Notes: a model not told the origin generated them from the sequence alone. 53,495 nucleotides of DNA from Yoonia sp. (GCA_023955335.1 JAGSGF010000017.1:1-53495), one strand, 5' to 3'. Numbered from the stretch's first letter, positions 1 through 8,515 are shown. Numbers and translations are program-made.

Positions 1-233
1 CAAAAGTTCAAGGCGATCTGAAGCAGTGAGGAAATTCGGACGGATCATACAAACACCTGAATCCCATTCGCTCAGTCCGTCAATACAAAAGTCGGGTAAT
101 CAAGGACTCCGAGTATAGGTTAATGCCACTTATGCGTAACAAGTTGGCTTTTTCCAGCCTACGCATACGCCTCAGTAATTGTTGAATTCTGTCGGAGACC
201 CAGATCAAAATAATCCGCAATAATCGCCCTTAT
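1..233. other. Upstream region of the sensor-kinase operon with an inverted repeat
   Basis: No gene is supported here, though a plus-strand frame ends with a stop at 19-21 and could be the tail of a gene outside the window. Between 131 and 167 there is an interrupted inverted repeat: TATGCGTA (131-138) pairs perfectly with TACGCATA (160-167), and inside it GGCT (146-149) can pair with AGCC (156-159). It could be a transcript hairpin or an operator for the kinase operon. No convincing -35/-10 pair was identified. Confidence 0.3.
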
Positions 234-263
234 TTGAACCAAGTCAGGAACCCGTTACGGTTC

Positions 264-2648
264 ATGACCCTTGTTTTGATCTGTTGGGTTGTGGCATTGG
301 CCCCGGCCCAGGCGCAAGAAACATCTTATGACCCTGTGAACATCGCTTTCGGCACATTGCGGCCATTTGTTACCGCTGGGCCAGACAATGACAATCAGGG
401 CGTGATGGTTGATCTGGCAGAGGCATTGGCGCAGGAGATCGGGTTTGAACTGCTGCCCTTTCAGGTCCCGAATGTGCACGAATGGGCCCAAGCGCAAATC
501 ACCGGACGCTCGGTTATGGCGCCGCTGATCGCCAAGCTACCCGTGCTCACGCCAACCAACGTTTATTCAGACGTGGTGACCGAAACCAATGTGCGTCTTG
601 CCGTGAGGACAGAGACTGCGACGGATTTCGGCACAGGCGATTTGACCGGACGCAGGATCGGGGTGATCCCCCCGATTATCGGATCCGATCCGGCGCTTAA
701 TCCCGGCGCAGAAATTGTCGAATATCTGGACACACGTTCGGCTCTGGTTGGCCTGCTCGCCGGAGAGGTCGATGCGATTTCAACAGAGACTCTGTATGTC
801 TTTCACGAAGCGCATAGTGCGCAGCTTGATCATCGGATCACATTTGTGGGCCCATCGCTGGCCACCGTGCAGCGGTTTGTCGTGATCCACGAAAGCCGGG
901 CGGAGTTGCTGGGGCCGGTCAATGCTGCACTTGCGCGGATGCGCGCGGACGGGCGGCTGGATGAAATCCTACAGCGCCACAGTTTCATTATGCCCGAGCC
1001 GGTGCCGGAGATGCTGACAGTTGGTGTTGCAAATTTTCCACCCTACAACATCGTAAATGATGACGGGACATTTTCGGGGTTTGCGGTCGATGCCCTGTGC
1101 GAACTGGCAACCCTGTCCGGGCTCCGGTTCAGGTTTCAGGAAATTACCGATGCTGAATTCGGTGCCGGGCCATCGGCCGGCACCTATGACATGCTACCGC
1201 AGACGGCGGTCACTGCCGCCCCGCGTGAGGTGATGGATTTCACACATCAGATCGTACGGTTCGATCTTGCGATTTTCACAAGATCCGGAGAGGCGCGGGG
1301 CCTGTCAGACCTCGACAGCCTTGGGGCACGCAAGGTTGGCGTTGAAACCGTCAATGTGGCCCGGCGAATTGCCGAACGCCATGGTGGTCTGGATCTGCAG
1401 GTGTATCGGGGTCGCGACAGGCTTCTGCAAGCGCTGAGCGACGGCGAGGTTGACGCTATCTTGTACCCGGTGATCCCGATGAACAGGGAAATCAATCAGC
1501 TTGACCTTGGCCGGCAGATTCAGGAAATCAGTCCGCCCTTTCGCATTATTGAACGCGCGCCCGCCTTGCGCTTTGGTCTGGGCGAGGTGCGCGAAAAGCT
1601 GAATGCAGCGCTGTCAATTTTTCTGATCTCGGACAAATACGCAGACCTTCGGCAGAAATACTTTGGCGCGCCAGTTTTCTGGACGCAAAATCGCATTGAC
1701 GCAGCGGCGGGTACTGGCGCGGTCCTGGTCATTGCCTTGCTGGGGTTCCTGTTCTGGCAACGGCAACAGCAACGGCAACGGCAATTGGTCTACGCACATC
1801 AGCAACGCGAGCTGGAGCGGGAACTGGTCCATACCGAAAGTCTTGGCAAGGTGATCACGGAACTTGAACGGTCTAACCGGGAACTGGATGAATTTGCCTA
1901 TACCGCATCGCATGATTTGAAGGAACCGTTGCGTGGCATTACGATCAATGCCAATTTTCTGGCACGCGAACAGCTCTCGGAAAAAGGCGAAGGGCGGGTC
2001 GAACGCATGGTTGCGCTGGCCGCACGCATGGAACAACTGATCACGGACCTGTTGTTTTTTTCTCGCTTGGGGCGCGGGGAAAAGGTCATGAAGCACGTTG
2101 ATACCCCCCATATCATTGAGGGCATCGAGAGCGAACTGGAAGAATGGATGGCGGAACGGCACTGCGAAATTCAATTCGATACTGCCTTGCCATGGGTGCA
2201 CGCAGAGCGCTCAAAAGTCAAAACGGTCTTTCAGAACCTGATTGTGAACGGCCTGAAGTTTAACGATTCCGCGCCAAAAACCGTCGAGGTCGGGTTTGAT
2301 CGCGTCGCCGAAGTGAATGGCAATATGCTGCATGATGTCTTTTGGGTGCGTGACAACGGCATTGGTATTTCGGATCAGAACCGCAACAAAGTATTTCGCA
2401 TTTTTCAGCGCCTGAACCGTGAAGAGGACTACGGCCCGGGCACCGGTGCGGGGCTCTCTTTTGTGCGCAAGATCATCGAAGAATACGGGGGGGCGATCGA
2501 CCTGGTATCGCAACCTGGTTTTGGCACAACGTTCTACTTTTCACTCCCGCCGGCCAAAGCAGGCCATACAACAACTGACAATAAGAAAGGGACAGCGGTT
2601 AATGGACACATCAGCGACAATTCTGATCGTAGAAGACAACCCGGATGA
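264..2648 (+). CDS. Membrane histidine kinase with two tandem periplasmic solute-binding (SBP_bac_3) domains
   Basis: A 794-residue sensor kinase. The chosen ATG at 264 begins a clean signal peptide (MTLVLICWVVALAPAQAQ); a TTG at 234 would add ten residues but has no ribosome-binding site. Two bacterial extracellular solute-binding family 3 domains follow (about residues 25-245 and 250-475), then one membrane segment (about 485-502), a Gln/Arg-rich coiled linker, a HisKA domain with phospho-acceptor H550 in SHDLKEPLRG, and a HATPase_c domain with N, G1 (DNGIG) and G2 (GTGAG) boxes. The architecture implies direct sensing of a small periplasmic ligand such as an amino acid. The 3' end overlaps the next receiver gene by 47 bases, so the two are co-translated and probably signal together. 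Ligand unknown. Confidence 0.88.
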   Translation: MTLVLICWVVALAPAQAQETSYDPVNIAFGTLRPFVTAGPDNDNQGVMVDLAEALAQEIGFELLPFQVPNVHEWAQAQITGRSVMAPLIAKLPVLTPTNVYSDVVTETNVRLAVRTETATDFGTGDLTGRRIGVIPPIIGSDPALNPGAEIVEYLDTRSALVGLLAGEVDAISTETLYVFHEAHSAQLDHRITFVGPSLATVQRFVVIHESRAELLGPVNAALARMRADGRLDEILQRHSFIMPEPVPEMLTVGVANFPPYNIVNDDGTFSGFAVDALCELATLSGLRFRFQEITDAEFGAGPSAGTYDMLPQTAVTAAPREVMDFTHQIVRFDLAIFTRSGEARGLSDLDSLGARKVGVETVNVARRIAERHGGLDLQVYRGRDRLLQALSDGEVDAILYPVIPMNREINQLDLGRQIQEISPPFRIIERAPALRFGLGEVREKLNAALSIFLISDKYADLRQKYFGAPVFWTQNRIDAAAGTGAVLVIALLGFLFWQRQQQRQRQLVYAHQQRELERELVHTESLGKVITELERSNRELDEFAYTASHDLKEPLRGITINANFLAREQLSEKGEGRVERMVALAARMEQLITDLLFFSRLGRGEKVMKHVDTPHIIEGIESELEEWMAERHCEIQFDTALPWVHAERSKVKTVFQNLIVNGLKFNDSAPKTVEVGFDRVAEVNGNMLHDVFWVRDNGIGISDQNRNKVFRIFQRLNREEDYGPGTGAGLSFVRKIIEEYGGAIDLVSQPGFGTTFYFSLPPAKAGHTTTDNKKGTAVNGHISDNSDRRRQPG

Positions 2649-3045
2649 CTATGAGGCTTGCATCACTGCATTGACGCAGGACAACAATCTCGCCAATCCG
2701 GTCCACTGGTGCAAGACCGGTGATGAGGGTCTGGATTACCTGTGCGGGGGCGGCAAGTATGCCGACTCCAAGCCCGAGATGCCCTGTCTGATTATGCTGG
2801 ACCTTAACCTGCCCGGAACAGACGGGCGTCAGGTGCTGGCGCAGATAAAAACCGATGAGATGCTCAAGAAAATCCCGGTCATCGTGATGACGTCCTCGCG
2901 CGATCAGGCAGATATTGACGCCTGTTATCGAGAGGGGGCGAATAGTTATGTGGTCAAACCAGTAGATCTGGACGGTTTTATAGCATCCATCACCAGGCTA
3001 CGTGACTATTGGTTCCAAATTGTTGTCCTTCCTCAACCGAGATAA
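2602..3045 (+). CDS. Single-domain response regulator (Rcp1-like receiver)
   Basis: A 147-residue stand-alone receiver of the type that partners phytochrome-like histidine kinases. The acidic pocket is in VEDNPDD near the N-terminus, the phospho-acceptor is D67 in MLDLNLPG, and the conserved Lys is K119 in VVKPVD. There is no output domain, so it probably relays phosphate or acts by protein contact. The start is the ATG at 2602, preceded by an AGAAAGGGA stretch inside the kinase gene. The 47-base overlap with the kinase and the hybrid kinase five bases downstream suggest a phosphorelay shuttle. Confidence 0.88.
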   Translation: MDTSATILIVEDNPDDYEACITALTQDNNLANPVHWCKTGDEGLDYLCGGGKYADSKPEMPCLIMLDLNLPGTDGRQVLAQIKTDEMLKKIPVIVMTSSRDQADIDACYREGANSYVVKPVDLDGFIASITRLRDYWFQIVVLPQPR

Positions 3046-3050
3046 AACCC

Positions 3051-4193
3051 ATGAATGAAGCAAAAAAAACGACACATCACCTGCGCAATCAGAGTGATCC
3101 CTCGGTAACCAGCAATGCCAAGCGTGTCTTGCTTGTCGAAGACAACGACGATGATCGCGAAAATATCGCGAATATGATCCTGGACGGCAACAATGGCGTC
3201 TCTGTCCACGCCGCAGCAACCGGTGATCAGGCATTGGCATTTTTCAAAGAGCACGGTGCCGATTGCGTGATATTGGACTACCGGCTCGAAGCCGAAGATG
3301 GTCTTGATGTTCTGGCCGCCCTGAAAAAAATCGCGCCCTTCGTTCCGGTGATCATGCTGACAGGGCAAGGCAACGAGGAAATTGCCGCGACGTCGATCAA
3401 GGTCGGCGCCGCTGATTACCTCGTGAAACAGCGGCTCAACGAAACTTATCTTCGCACGTCCATCGACAACGCGATCAGCCGTGCAGCCTTGGAACTAAGG
3501 GTTGCAGATCAGGATGCAGAGCGCAGTCAATTCCTGAACATTCTTGTACATGATTTGCGCCAGCCACTCCGCAATGTACGCACGCTCGGCGAGATGGCCA
3601 ATGAAGAGATGGAAGCAGGCGATCATGACGAGTTGAAAAAACTGCTGGTCTCGCAGGCGACGGCGGCAACGCGCGCGGATGAACTCATCAAGACCTTAGA
3701 AGGCTATGCCATGCTGGATCAGGACGTCGCCTATACTTCGATTTCATTGTCAGACGCCGCGACGATGGCAAAGGAAAACTATGCAATGGTCATTGCCGAA
3801 CGTCGCGCAGAAGTGATCATCCGCGACTTGCCGAAGGTGCACGGAAACAGATGGCAAATGATGCAAGTTTTTCAGAACCTGATTGGGAATGGTTTGAAAT
3901 ACAATGAATCCCCAAATCCCCAGATCATCATTGAAAGTGAAAGTGAAAGTGAAAGTGAGGCAACTGTTGCTATCGTTGTGAAGGACAACGGCATTGGCGT
4001 AGCGCAGAAGCATGTGAAATCCATTTTTTCGCCCCTGAAACGGCTTTGGACTCACGAGCAGTACATTGGCACAGGATTGGGCCTTGCTACTTGTGATAAA
4101 ATCGTCGCCGGGCACAACGCCATGATCTGGTGCACCTCGACAGAAGGCGAAGGAAGCCAGTTCCACATCCGCTTTCCGAAGTTTGTTGCGTAA
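3051..4193 (+). CDS. Receiver-histidine kinase hybrid (REC-HisKA-HATPase_c)
   Basis: A 380-residue soluble protein with no membrane segment. An N-terminal receiver (about 25-140; acceptor D76 in VILDYRLEAEDG, Lys K126 in DYLVKQ) is followed by a HisKA domain with H167 in LVHDLRQPLR and a HATPase_c domain with DNGIGV and GTGLGL motifs. The receiver precedes the kinase, so phosphorylation at D76 probably tunes its kinase activity. The start is the ATG at 3051, five bases after the upstream receiver stop. Four copies of a hexanucleotide encode a Ser-Glu run just before the DNGIGV motif, an unusual place for a repeat. The final output regulator is not in the window. Confidence 0.85.
   Translation: MNEAKKTTHHLRNQSDPSVTSNAKRVLLVEDNDDDRENIANMILDGNNGVSVHAAATGDQALAFFKEHGADCVILDYRLEAEDGLDVLAALKKIAPFVPVIMLTGQGNEEIAATSIKVGAADYLVKQRLNETYLRTSIDNAISRAALELRVADQDAERSQFLNILVHDLRQPLRNVRTLGEMANEEMEAGDHDELKKLLVSQATAATRADELIKTLEGYAMLDQDVAYTSISLSDAATMAKENYAMVIAERRAEVIIRDLPKVHGNRWQMMQVFQNLIGNGLKYNESPNPQIIIESESESESEATVAIVVKDNGIGVAQKHVKSIFSPLKRLWTHEQYIGTGLGLATCDKIVAGHNAMIWCTSTEGEGSQFHIRFPKFVA
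3933..3956 (+). repeat. Hexanucleotide tandem repeat (GAAAGT x4) inside the hybrid kinase gene
   Basis: Four perfect copies of GAAAGT encode the acidic Ser-Glu run in the ATP-binding domain, just upstream of the DNGIGV nucleotide-binding box. Unit gain or loss would change the loop by two residues without breaking the frame. Confidence 0.9.
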
Positions 4194-4618
4194 ACGAGAG
4201 ATATTTGTGTGGTCGCAATAGGGCGTGGCGGGAACGGAAAATTTTGCATCTTTTTATGTTGGTTGTGAATTGGCCTGTCTTAAATGCTTCAGCGGCCACG
4301 AACGACCGCGTTGCGGCTTGTGATGAAACGCAGGTATGAACCGTGTCTACCGAGCCTCAAATTTCCAATTCCCAACAGCGGACTTTGGCTGCGATGCAGA
4401 AATTCGGCAAAGTAGGGCTCGAGACTGCCGTGTGCTGCACAGGGTTTGAACGCCCGCTTTCGGTCCAATCATCTGAACACTTTGACTGTGCAGTGCATAA
4501 AATTTGGCGTGGCCATTGCAACGCGCCCATCCCGGTTAATCCTACGTCAAATATTGACACCCTCGTACACACGACCCGCGAACCACGTCACACCCGTTTC
4601 GTCGCGGCGTTGGAGATA
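4194..4618. other. Intergenic region with no supported gene
   Basis: This lies between the hybrid kinase (plus) and the DsbD-like gene (minus), which converge on it. A 104-codon open frame (4343-4657) has no recognisable domain, poor coding character and no clear ribosome-binding site, so I do not call it. No transposase remnant, tRNA or promoter was recognised. Confidence 0.5.
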
Positions 4619-4652
4619 TGTCGGCCCCATGGCATCAACAATGGGGCCGACA
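4619..4652 (-). terminator. Perfect 12-bp hairpin after the DsbD-like gene
   Basis: TGTCGGCCCCAT (4619-4630) and ATGGGGCCGACA (4641-4652) are perfect inverted repeats around a 10-base loop. The hairpin lies 26 bases beyond the stop of the minus-strand DsbD-like gene. No strong U-tract follows, so it could be a terminator or a 3'-end stabilising stem. Confidence 0.5.
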
Positions 4653-4678
4653 TTTGAGGACACAGATGGACAACTGGA

Positions 4679-6748
4679 TCACGGCTGCTTGGCGGCTTGG
4701 GATAATGCGTTCATTACGCTCGCCTCTGTTAAGACCTCGGACAGCACAATGCCTTCGGGGGCAGCTGGGCCATAGATAACGTTGAACGGAATGCCAAACC
4801 GTCCGTTTGATTCGAGAAACTGTTGAATTGCGGGATCTGGACGGGTCCAATCGGCTTGCATTGCGATTATATCGGGCGCCGCGAGGGCGCCTGCCACTGG
4901 CTCCCTGCTCAGGACCAAAATCTTGTTCGCCTTGCACGTTAGGCACCAATCGGCAGTCACATCGACAACGACGCGATGCCCGAGAGACACATGCTTTGGA
5001 ATATCGCTTCGGGAAAACGGCACCCAGTTCAGGTCCGTCGTTTGTGCCGCTGCAGGCTTTTTCAGCATCATTGGCAAAGCAAAGCTGGTGCTTGCAACTA
5101 TCAAGGCTACCACAACTGGCAGGCTACTTTGCACGCGGTTATTCCAGATTATGCAGATGAGTATGGCCGTCAATATGGCAACAATAGCGGTCATGACGTT
5201 CAGATTTGAAACGGCCTGAAGCACCCAAAGTAGCCAGACCAATGTTCCAAACAGCATTGCTCCTAATGTAGCCTTGACCGCAATCATCCAGCGGCCCGGT
5301 TGAGGCAGTTGCGAAATCCATTTGGGTCTTGCCGCGACCACCAGATAGGGCAGGGCAAGCCCGATCCCCATGGCGGTAAAGATCATCACCACGTCTTGCG
5401 TTGTGCCCGTAAGCGCAAATGCGAGCGCGGTGCCCAACAATGGTGCCGAACAAGGGGTCGCCATCACGGCACCAAACGCGCCCGTGGCAAAATCGCCCGC
5501 ATATCCATGGCCTCTGGACCGCGACAGGCGTGTCATCAGCCCTTGAGGTAAGCTAAATTCAAACACCCCCAAAAGGTTTGCGGTGAACACCGCAAGCACG
5601 AGAATAAGAGCAATAAGGAAATATGCGTTCTGAAACTGTAACCCCCATCCAACAGACACGCCCAGTGCCTGAAGCACCAAGACACCCGCCGCAAGAGCCC
5701 ACATAAACGACACGGTGCCAGCCGCACTGGCAAGGAAGCCCAATCGCGTTTGGGCAATCGGGCGGCCAGACATTTTCAATGCAGACGTGAATTTAATGGA
5801 CAAAACAGGTAACACGCACGGCATTACGTTTAAGATAAGCCCGCCGAGAAACGCAATCAAAAGCATCCATAGTCGCGCAGCAAACCCAGCGGAGATCTTA
5901 TCTTTTGTGAACGGCGCCTCTGGGGCGGATGCAATTATATGAACGGTTTCAAACGCCACAGCCGTGTCCGCAGTTGTCATCGTTAATGCAAGCTTTGATG
6001 GATCGGCACCGTCCCCGAAAATAGGAAACGTGGCCCAAACACTATACCCGTCTGGCGCGGCACGGATGTCTGGTTTGCCAAAGGCGATACTGTCGTCGAG
6101 TTCTGGAAATATATCTATGCTGGGCCAATCAGCAGACCCCGTTATCGCAACGGTCAAAAGGGTTTTGTCGTCGGAAAAATGAGCCTTCGCCACAAGATCG
6201 CTAAGTGCGCCATCGCTGGGGACTTTGGCGGACCACTTTGCGATCTCAGAAGCAGCCGTCCGGTCAATTCCGGTCCCTGCGGGCAAATTGAGCGTAAGCG
6301 TCAGGTTTTGGGGCACGCATACATCTGAACATACCAGCAAAAACACGTCAGCCTTCACCACAGCGGGCTTCCCTGGATCCGTCAAGATCAGCCGCACAGG
6401 GAATGTGACCTGCTTGGCATATCCAAAGTTCTCGATACCAAATGCGCGGAACCGCGTCGGGGCGGGCCAAAGCATCTCGGCTGACGCCAGATTTGTTGAG
6501 CCGCTCCAGTCTATTTCGGGGGGCAGCCCAACTTCTCCGGGGGACCGCCAATATGTTTTCCATCCGTCAGACAGGGCAATGCTAATCCCTGCGGACAAAA
6601 CACTGGCGTTGGGCGCAACAGCATTTTCAGCCGTTATCAGTTTTGCGCTGACAGCCTGCGAGGTAAAAGCATCCGACGTCGCCGCGTATGCAGTCATGCC
6701 CCAAAGACATAAGGCCAGACAGATGGCAGTTACTTTTGTCAGGCCCAA
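4679..6748 (-). CDS. DsbD/ScsB-like thiol:disulfide interchange protein
   Basis: About 689 residues. It has a signal peptide, an N-terminal periplasmic immunoglobulin-like domain of the DsbD/ScsB kind, a multi-helix membrane domain with the two family cysteines (NVMPCVLPV and ATPCSAPLL), and a C-terminal thioredoxin-like domain with WCLTCK near residue 600. Such proteins carry electrons from cytoplasmic thioredoxin to periplasmic partners; ScsB-type members are tied to copper stress. A CueR-type element and the divergent copper operon support that role. The nominal start is a TTG at 6748 without a ribosome-binding site. A well-placed AGGAAG and ATG lie 12-14 bases upstream but out of frame, so the 5' end may carry a one-base deletion or a sequencing error. 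Confidence 0.85.
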   Translation of the reverse strand: MGLTKVTAICLALCLWGMTAYAATSDAFTSQAVSAKLITAENAVAPNASVLSAGISIALSDGWKTYWRSPGEVGLPPEIDWSGSTNLASAEMLWPAPTRFRAFGIENFGYAKQVTFPVRLILTDPGKPAVVKADVFLLVCSDVCVPQNLTLTLNLPAGTGIDRTAASEIAKWSAKVPSDGALSDLVAKAHFSDDKTLLTVAITGSADWPSIDIFPELDDSIAFGKPDIRAAPDGYSVWATFPIFGDGADPSKLALTMTTADTAVAFETVHIIASAPEAPFTKDKISAGFAARLWMLLIAFLGGLILNVMPCVLPVLSIKFTSALKMSGRPIAQTRLGFLASAAGTVSFMWALAAGVLVLQALGVSVGWGLQFQNAYFLIALILVLAVFTANLLGVFEFSLPQGLMTRLSRSRGHGYAGDFATGAFGAVMATPCSAPLLGTALAFALTGTTQDVVMIFTAMGIGLALPYLVVAARPKWISQLPQPGRWMIAVKATLGAMLFGTLVWLLWVLQAVSNLNVMTAIVAILTAILICIIWNNRVQSSLPVVVALIVASTSFALPMMLKKPAAAQTTDLNWVPFSRSDIPKHVSLGHRVVVDVTADWCLTCKANKILVLSREPVAGALAAPDIIAMQADWTRPDPAIQQFLESNGRFGIPFNVIYGPAAPEGIVLSEVLTEASVMNALSQAAKQP

Positions 6749-6759
6749 AACGTGGATAC

Positions 6760-6777
6760 CATTTTATGTGTCTTCCT
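6760..6777 (-). promoter_or_regulatory. Ribosome-binding site and out-of-frame ATG upstream of the DsbD-like gene
   Basis: On the minus strand AGGAAG (6777-6772) sits nine bases before ATG (6762-6760). That ATG reads MVSTFWA and then stops. One extra T in the TTTT run at 6750-6747 would instead give MVSTFLGLTKV, fusing it to the signal peptide. This suggests that the true or ancestral start is here and that a base has been lost. Confidence 0.55.
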
Positions 6778-6935
6778 GATCTGCAATGCCCACGCTGAAT
6801 ACACTCATCAGGCGGTTATTCGTTTTTCGACGTGACGTGGGAAGTTGCCATCGCCGTACAGCGCGCAATCATATCAAATTTGATGCCCGTCAATTTCATT
6901 CTGCTTTTTTCACTACTCTCGGTCGAATAGTGCCT

Positions 6936-6962
6936 GACCTGTTCCCGCACTGGAAGGTCAAG
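6936..6962 (-). promoter_or_regulatory. CueR/HmrR-type operator facing the DsbD-like gene
   Basis: Read on the minus strand, this carries TTGACCTTCC followed by a spacer and the inverted arm GGAACAGGTC, which has one extra base relative to a perfect match. CueR-class MerR regulators use a -35 TTGACC embedded in ACCTTCC...GGAAGGT with a 19-20 bp spacer. The -10 here is weak. It lies about 190 bases upstream of the DsbD-like start. It is the most degenerate of the four sites. Confidence 0.6.
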
Positions 6963-6999
6963 CAGTTTGAAGTCACGGCTATGTGATGCACTTTGCGGG

Positions 7000-7030
7000 T
7001 TGACCTTCCCCTACTGGAATCTTTGACAAG
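7000..7030 (+). promoter_or_regulatory. CueR/HmrR-type promoter-operator for the cytochrome/multicopper oxidase operon
   Basis: TTGACC (7000-7005) overlaps the half site ACCTTCC, then CCTACT, then the imperfect arm GGAATCT. A weak -10-like GACAAG lies 19 bases after the -35. The arrangement matches a MerR-family Cu(I) promoter and points to the operon starting at 7093. The inner spacer between arms is six bases here, against seven at the copA promoter. Confidence 0.72.
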
Positions 7031-7092
7031 ATGCAAAAATGCGGCCGAGCGCCGGTCAGGTTGATTTATTTTTGTTTCAAGGAATTACGTGA

Positions 7093-7548
7093 ATGTTTAA
7101 GTCGATTTGGACCTACGTGGTCATTGCAGTGCCTTTTGCTGGGCTCGCCTTACTTGCGTTTTGGCCATCCCAGTCTCCGGTCGGTCACGACATGACCACG
7201 CCTGATACCGGCGCCATCGTACAAGGCGATCCGATAGCAAGCGTCGCTGTTCCAGCATCGTTTTCTGAAAATGCCCAGATCGGGAAGAACGTGTTTGAAG
7301 CCGCATGTGCGGACTGCCACGGTAAAAATGCAGCCGGTCAGAACGGAATTGCGCCGCCCTTGGTCCACAAAATCTATGAACCAAGCCATCACGGGGATCA
7401 GGCATTTTGGAGTGCGGCACAAAATGGCGTGCGATCGCATCACTGGACTTTCGGCAACATGCCGCCAGTTGAGGGTTTGACACGATCTGACGTTGGATAC
7501 ATCGTGGCATATGTTCGCGAACTGCAACGAGAGAATGGAATTAACTAG
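7093..7548 (+). CDS. Membrane-anchored c-type cytochrome
   Basis: A 151-residue class I-like cytochrome c. Residues about 6-24 form an uncleaved or signal anchor, followed by a periplasmic domain with one CADCH heme site (C72, C75, H76). A His/Met-rich stretch around HKIYEPSHH and GNMPP probably supplies the distal Met ligand. AAGGAA eight bases upstream supports the ATG at 7093. It is the first gene after a CueR-type promoter, and its stop overlaps the next start by one base. It probably moves electrons in the periplasm for copper handling; its redox partner is not defined by the sequence. Confidence 0.83.
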   Translation: MFKSIWTYVVIAVPFAGLALLAFWPSQSPVGHDMTTPDTGAIVQGDPIASVAVPASFSENAQIGKNVFEAACADCHGKNAAGQNGIAPPLVHKIYEPSHHGDQAFWSAAQNGVRSHHWTFGNMPPVEGLTRSDVGYIVAYVRELQRENGIN

Positions 7549-7883
7549 TGTCTGAGGTTGTGGTCCGCATTTGGCGGCAGATTGTTCTGTCCCTCACGGT
7601 CGTCGTGGCTGTGATTGCGTTCCTCCCTGACGTGGCCCATCTGGGCGCGCAAGATGTCGCGCACGAGATGATGGCCGCAGATCACGATCACGAAAACCGT
7701 GCTGAAGAAGGGTCTGGTCATTGTCATAGCGGTGCGTCCTGTACGGGCGCAATGACGGTCAAGAACTGGCTGATAGCGTCCAGAGTTGGGCTGGCATTAC
7801 CGCAATTGCGTTTTGCATTGGTTGTGAATGGCGATAGCCACACGCTGGGCAGCGATCCACCCGTCCCGATCGTGACCGTCTGA
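7548..7883 (+). CDS. Small membrane-anchored protein with His/Cys/Met-rich loop
   Basis: A 111-residue protein starting at a GTG that overlaps the previous stop (TAGTG). One N-terminal hydrophobic segment (about 10-27) is followed by a soluble region. Its central part (about 38-72) is packed with possible copper ligands: HEMM, DHDH, GHCH, SC and AM. I do not recognise a named family. Translational coupling inside the copper operon makes periplasmic metal binding, metallochaperone or sensor-like capture likely, but that is inference. Confidence 0.68.
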   Translation: MSEVVVRIWRQIVLSLTVVVAVIAFLPDVAHLGAQDVAHEMMAADHDHENRAEEGSGHCHSGASCTGAMTVKNWLIASRVGLALPQLRFALVVNGDSHTLGSDPPVPIVTV

Positions 7884-7935
7884 CGAAAACACGCCAGTTT
7901 GGCGGCAGGCAGACTCATCTAAAAAGGACGATACA

Positions 7936-8511
7936 ATGAAATTTAAGACACTTACCTTCGCGGCGACAATTGCCGTTCTTGCAACGACAGCCGTGGCCCA
8001 TAAAGGGGCAAAAGGAATGTTGCTCGAGCGTATGAATGGTATGCTTGCAATGGGCAAAGCAACCAAAGCGATTGCGCCGATGATGCGCGGTCTTGAAGAT
8101 TACGATGCTGATAGAACAAGCGATTATGCGGCTATTCTTCAGACACATTCGGGCGACCCGATGTTGGCATTATTTCCTGACGGCATGAACGCGGCACCCT
8201 CTGTTGCCAAAGACGCAATCTGGACAAATTGGAAAGAGTTTTCTGCGTTGGCCGTTCAGCTGGAAACCTATGCAACTGCGCTTGATCTTGCGGCGCAAAA
8301 CGGGTTGGGCAATGCAGCACCTGCCAATAGTTCCATGATGGGTGGTGACATGACAGGCATGATGGGTGCTGACATGATCGGCATGATGGGTGGCACTGGT
8401 GTGGACGAAAAGACGTTGGAAACCCTCGCGGGCTTGTCTGTGAACACGTTGTTTGTGCAGTCCGTACAGGTCTGCTCGGCCTGTCATACCAAGTTCCGCG
8501 CAGAAGAATAA
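7936..8511 (+). CDS. Cytochrome c'-like protein with Met-rich insertion
   Basis: A 191-residue secreted protein: signal peptide (about 1-20, ending AVA), a helical body, and a single CSACH heme site (C180, C183, H184) only a few residues from the C-terminus, as in class II cytochromes c'. Between the third and fourth predicted helices is an extra segment with repeating MMGGDM, GMMGADM and GMMGG units, giving about ten methionines in 25 residues. Such clusters bind Cu(I) in other periplasmic proteins. AAAAAGGA upstream supports the ATG. The protein may couple Cu(I) binding to electron transfer. Confidence 0.82.
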   Translation: MKFKTLTFAATIAVLATTAVAHKGAKGMLLERMNGMLAMGKATKAIAPMMRGLEDYDADRTSDYAAILQTHSGDPMLALFPDGMNAAPSVAKDAIWTNWKEFSALAVQLETYATALDLAAQNGLGNAAPANSSMMGGDMTGMMGADMIGMMGGTGVDEKTLETLAGLSVNTLFVQSVQVCSACHTKFRAEE

Positions 8512-8515
8512 TCAG

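Noticed and set aside
1614..2201. 195-codon minus-strand frame inside the sensor kinase gene
   Set aside because: It is a shadow of the well-supported kinase gene, with no recognisable family.
4343..4657. 104-codon frame in the intergenic region after the hybrid kinase
   Set aside because: It runs into the hairpin behind the DsbD-like gene and has no domain, poor composition and no clear ribosome site.
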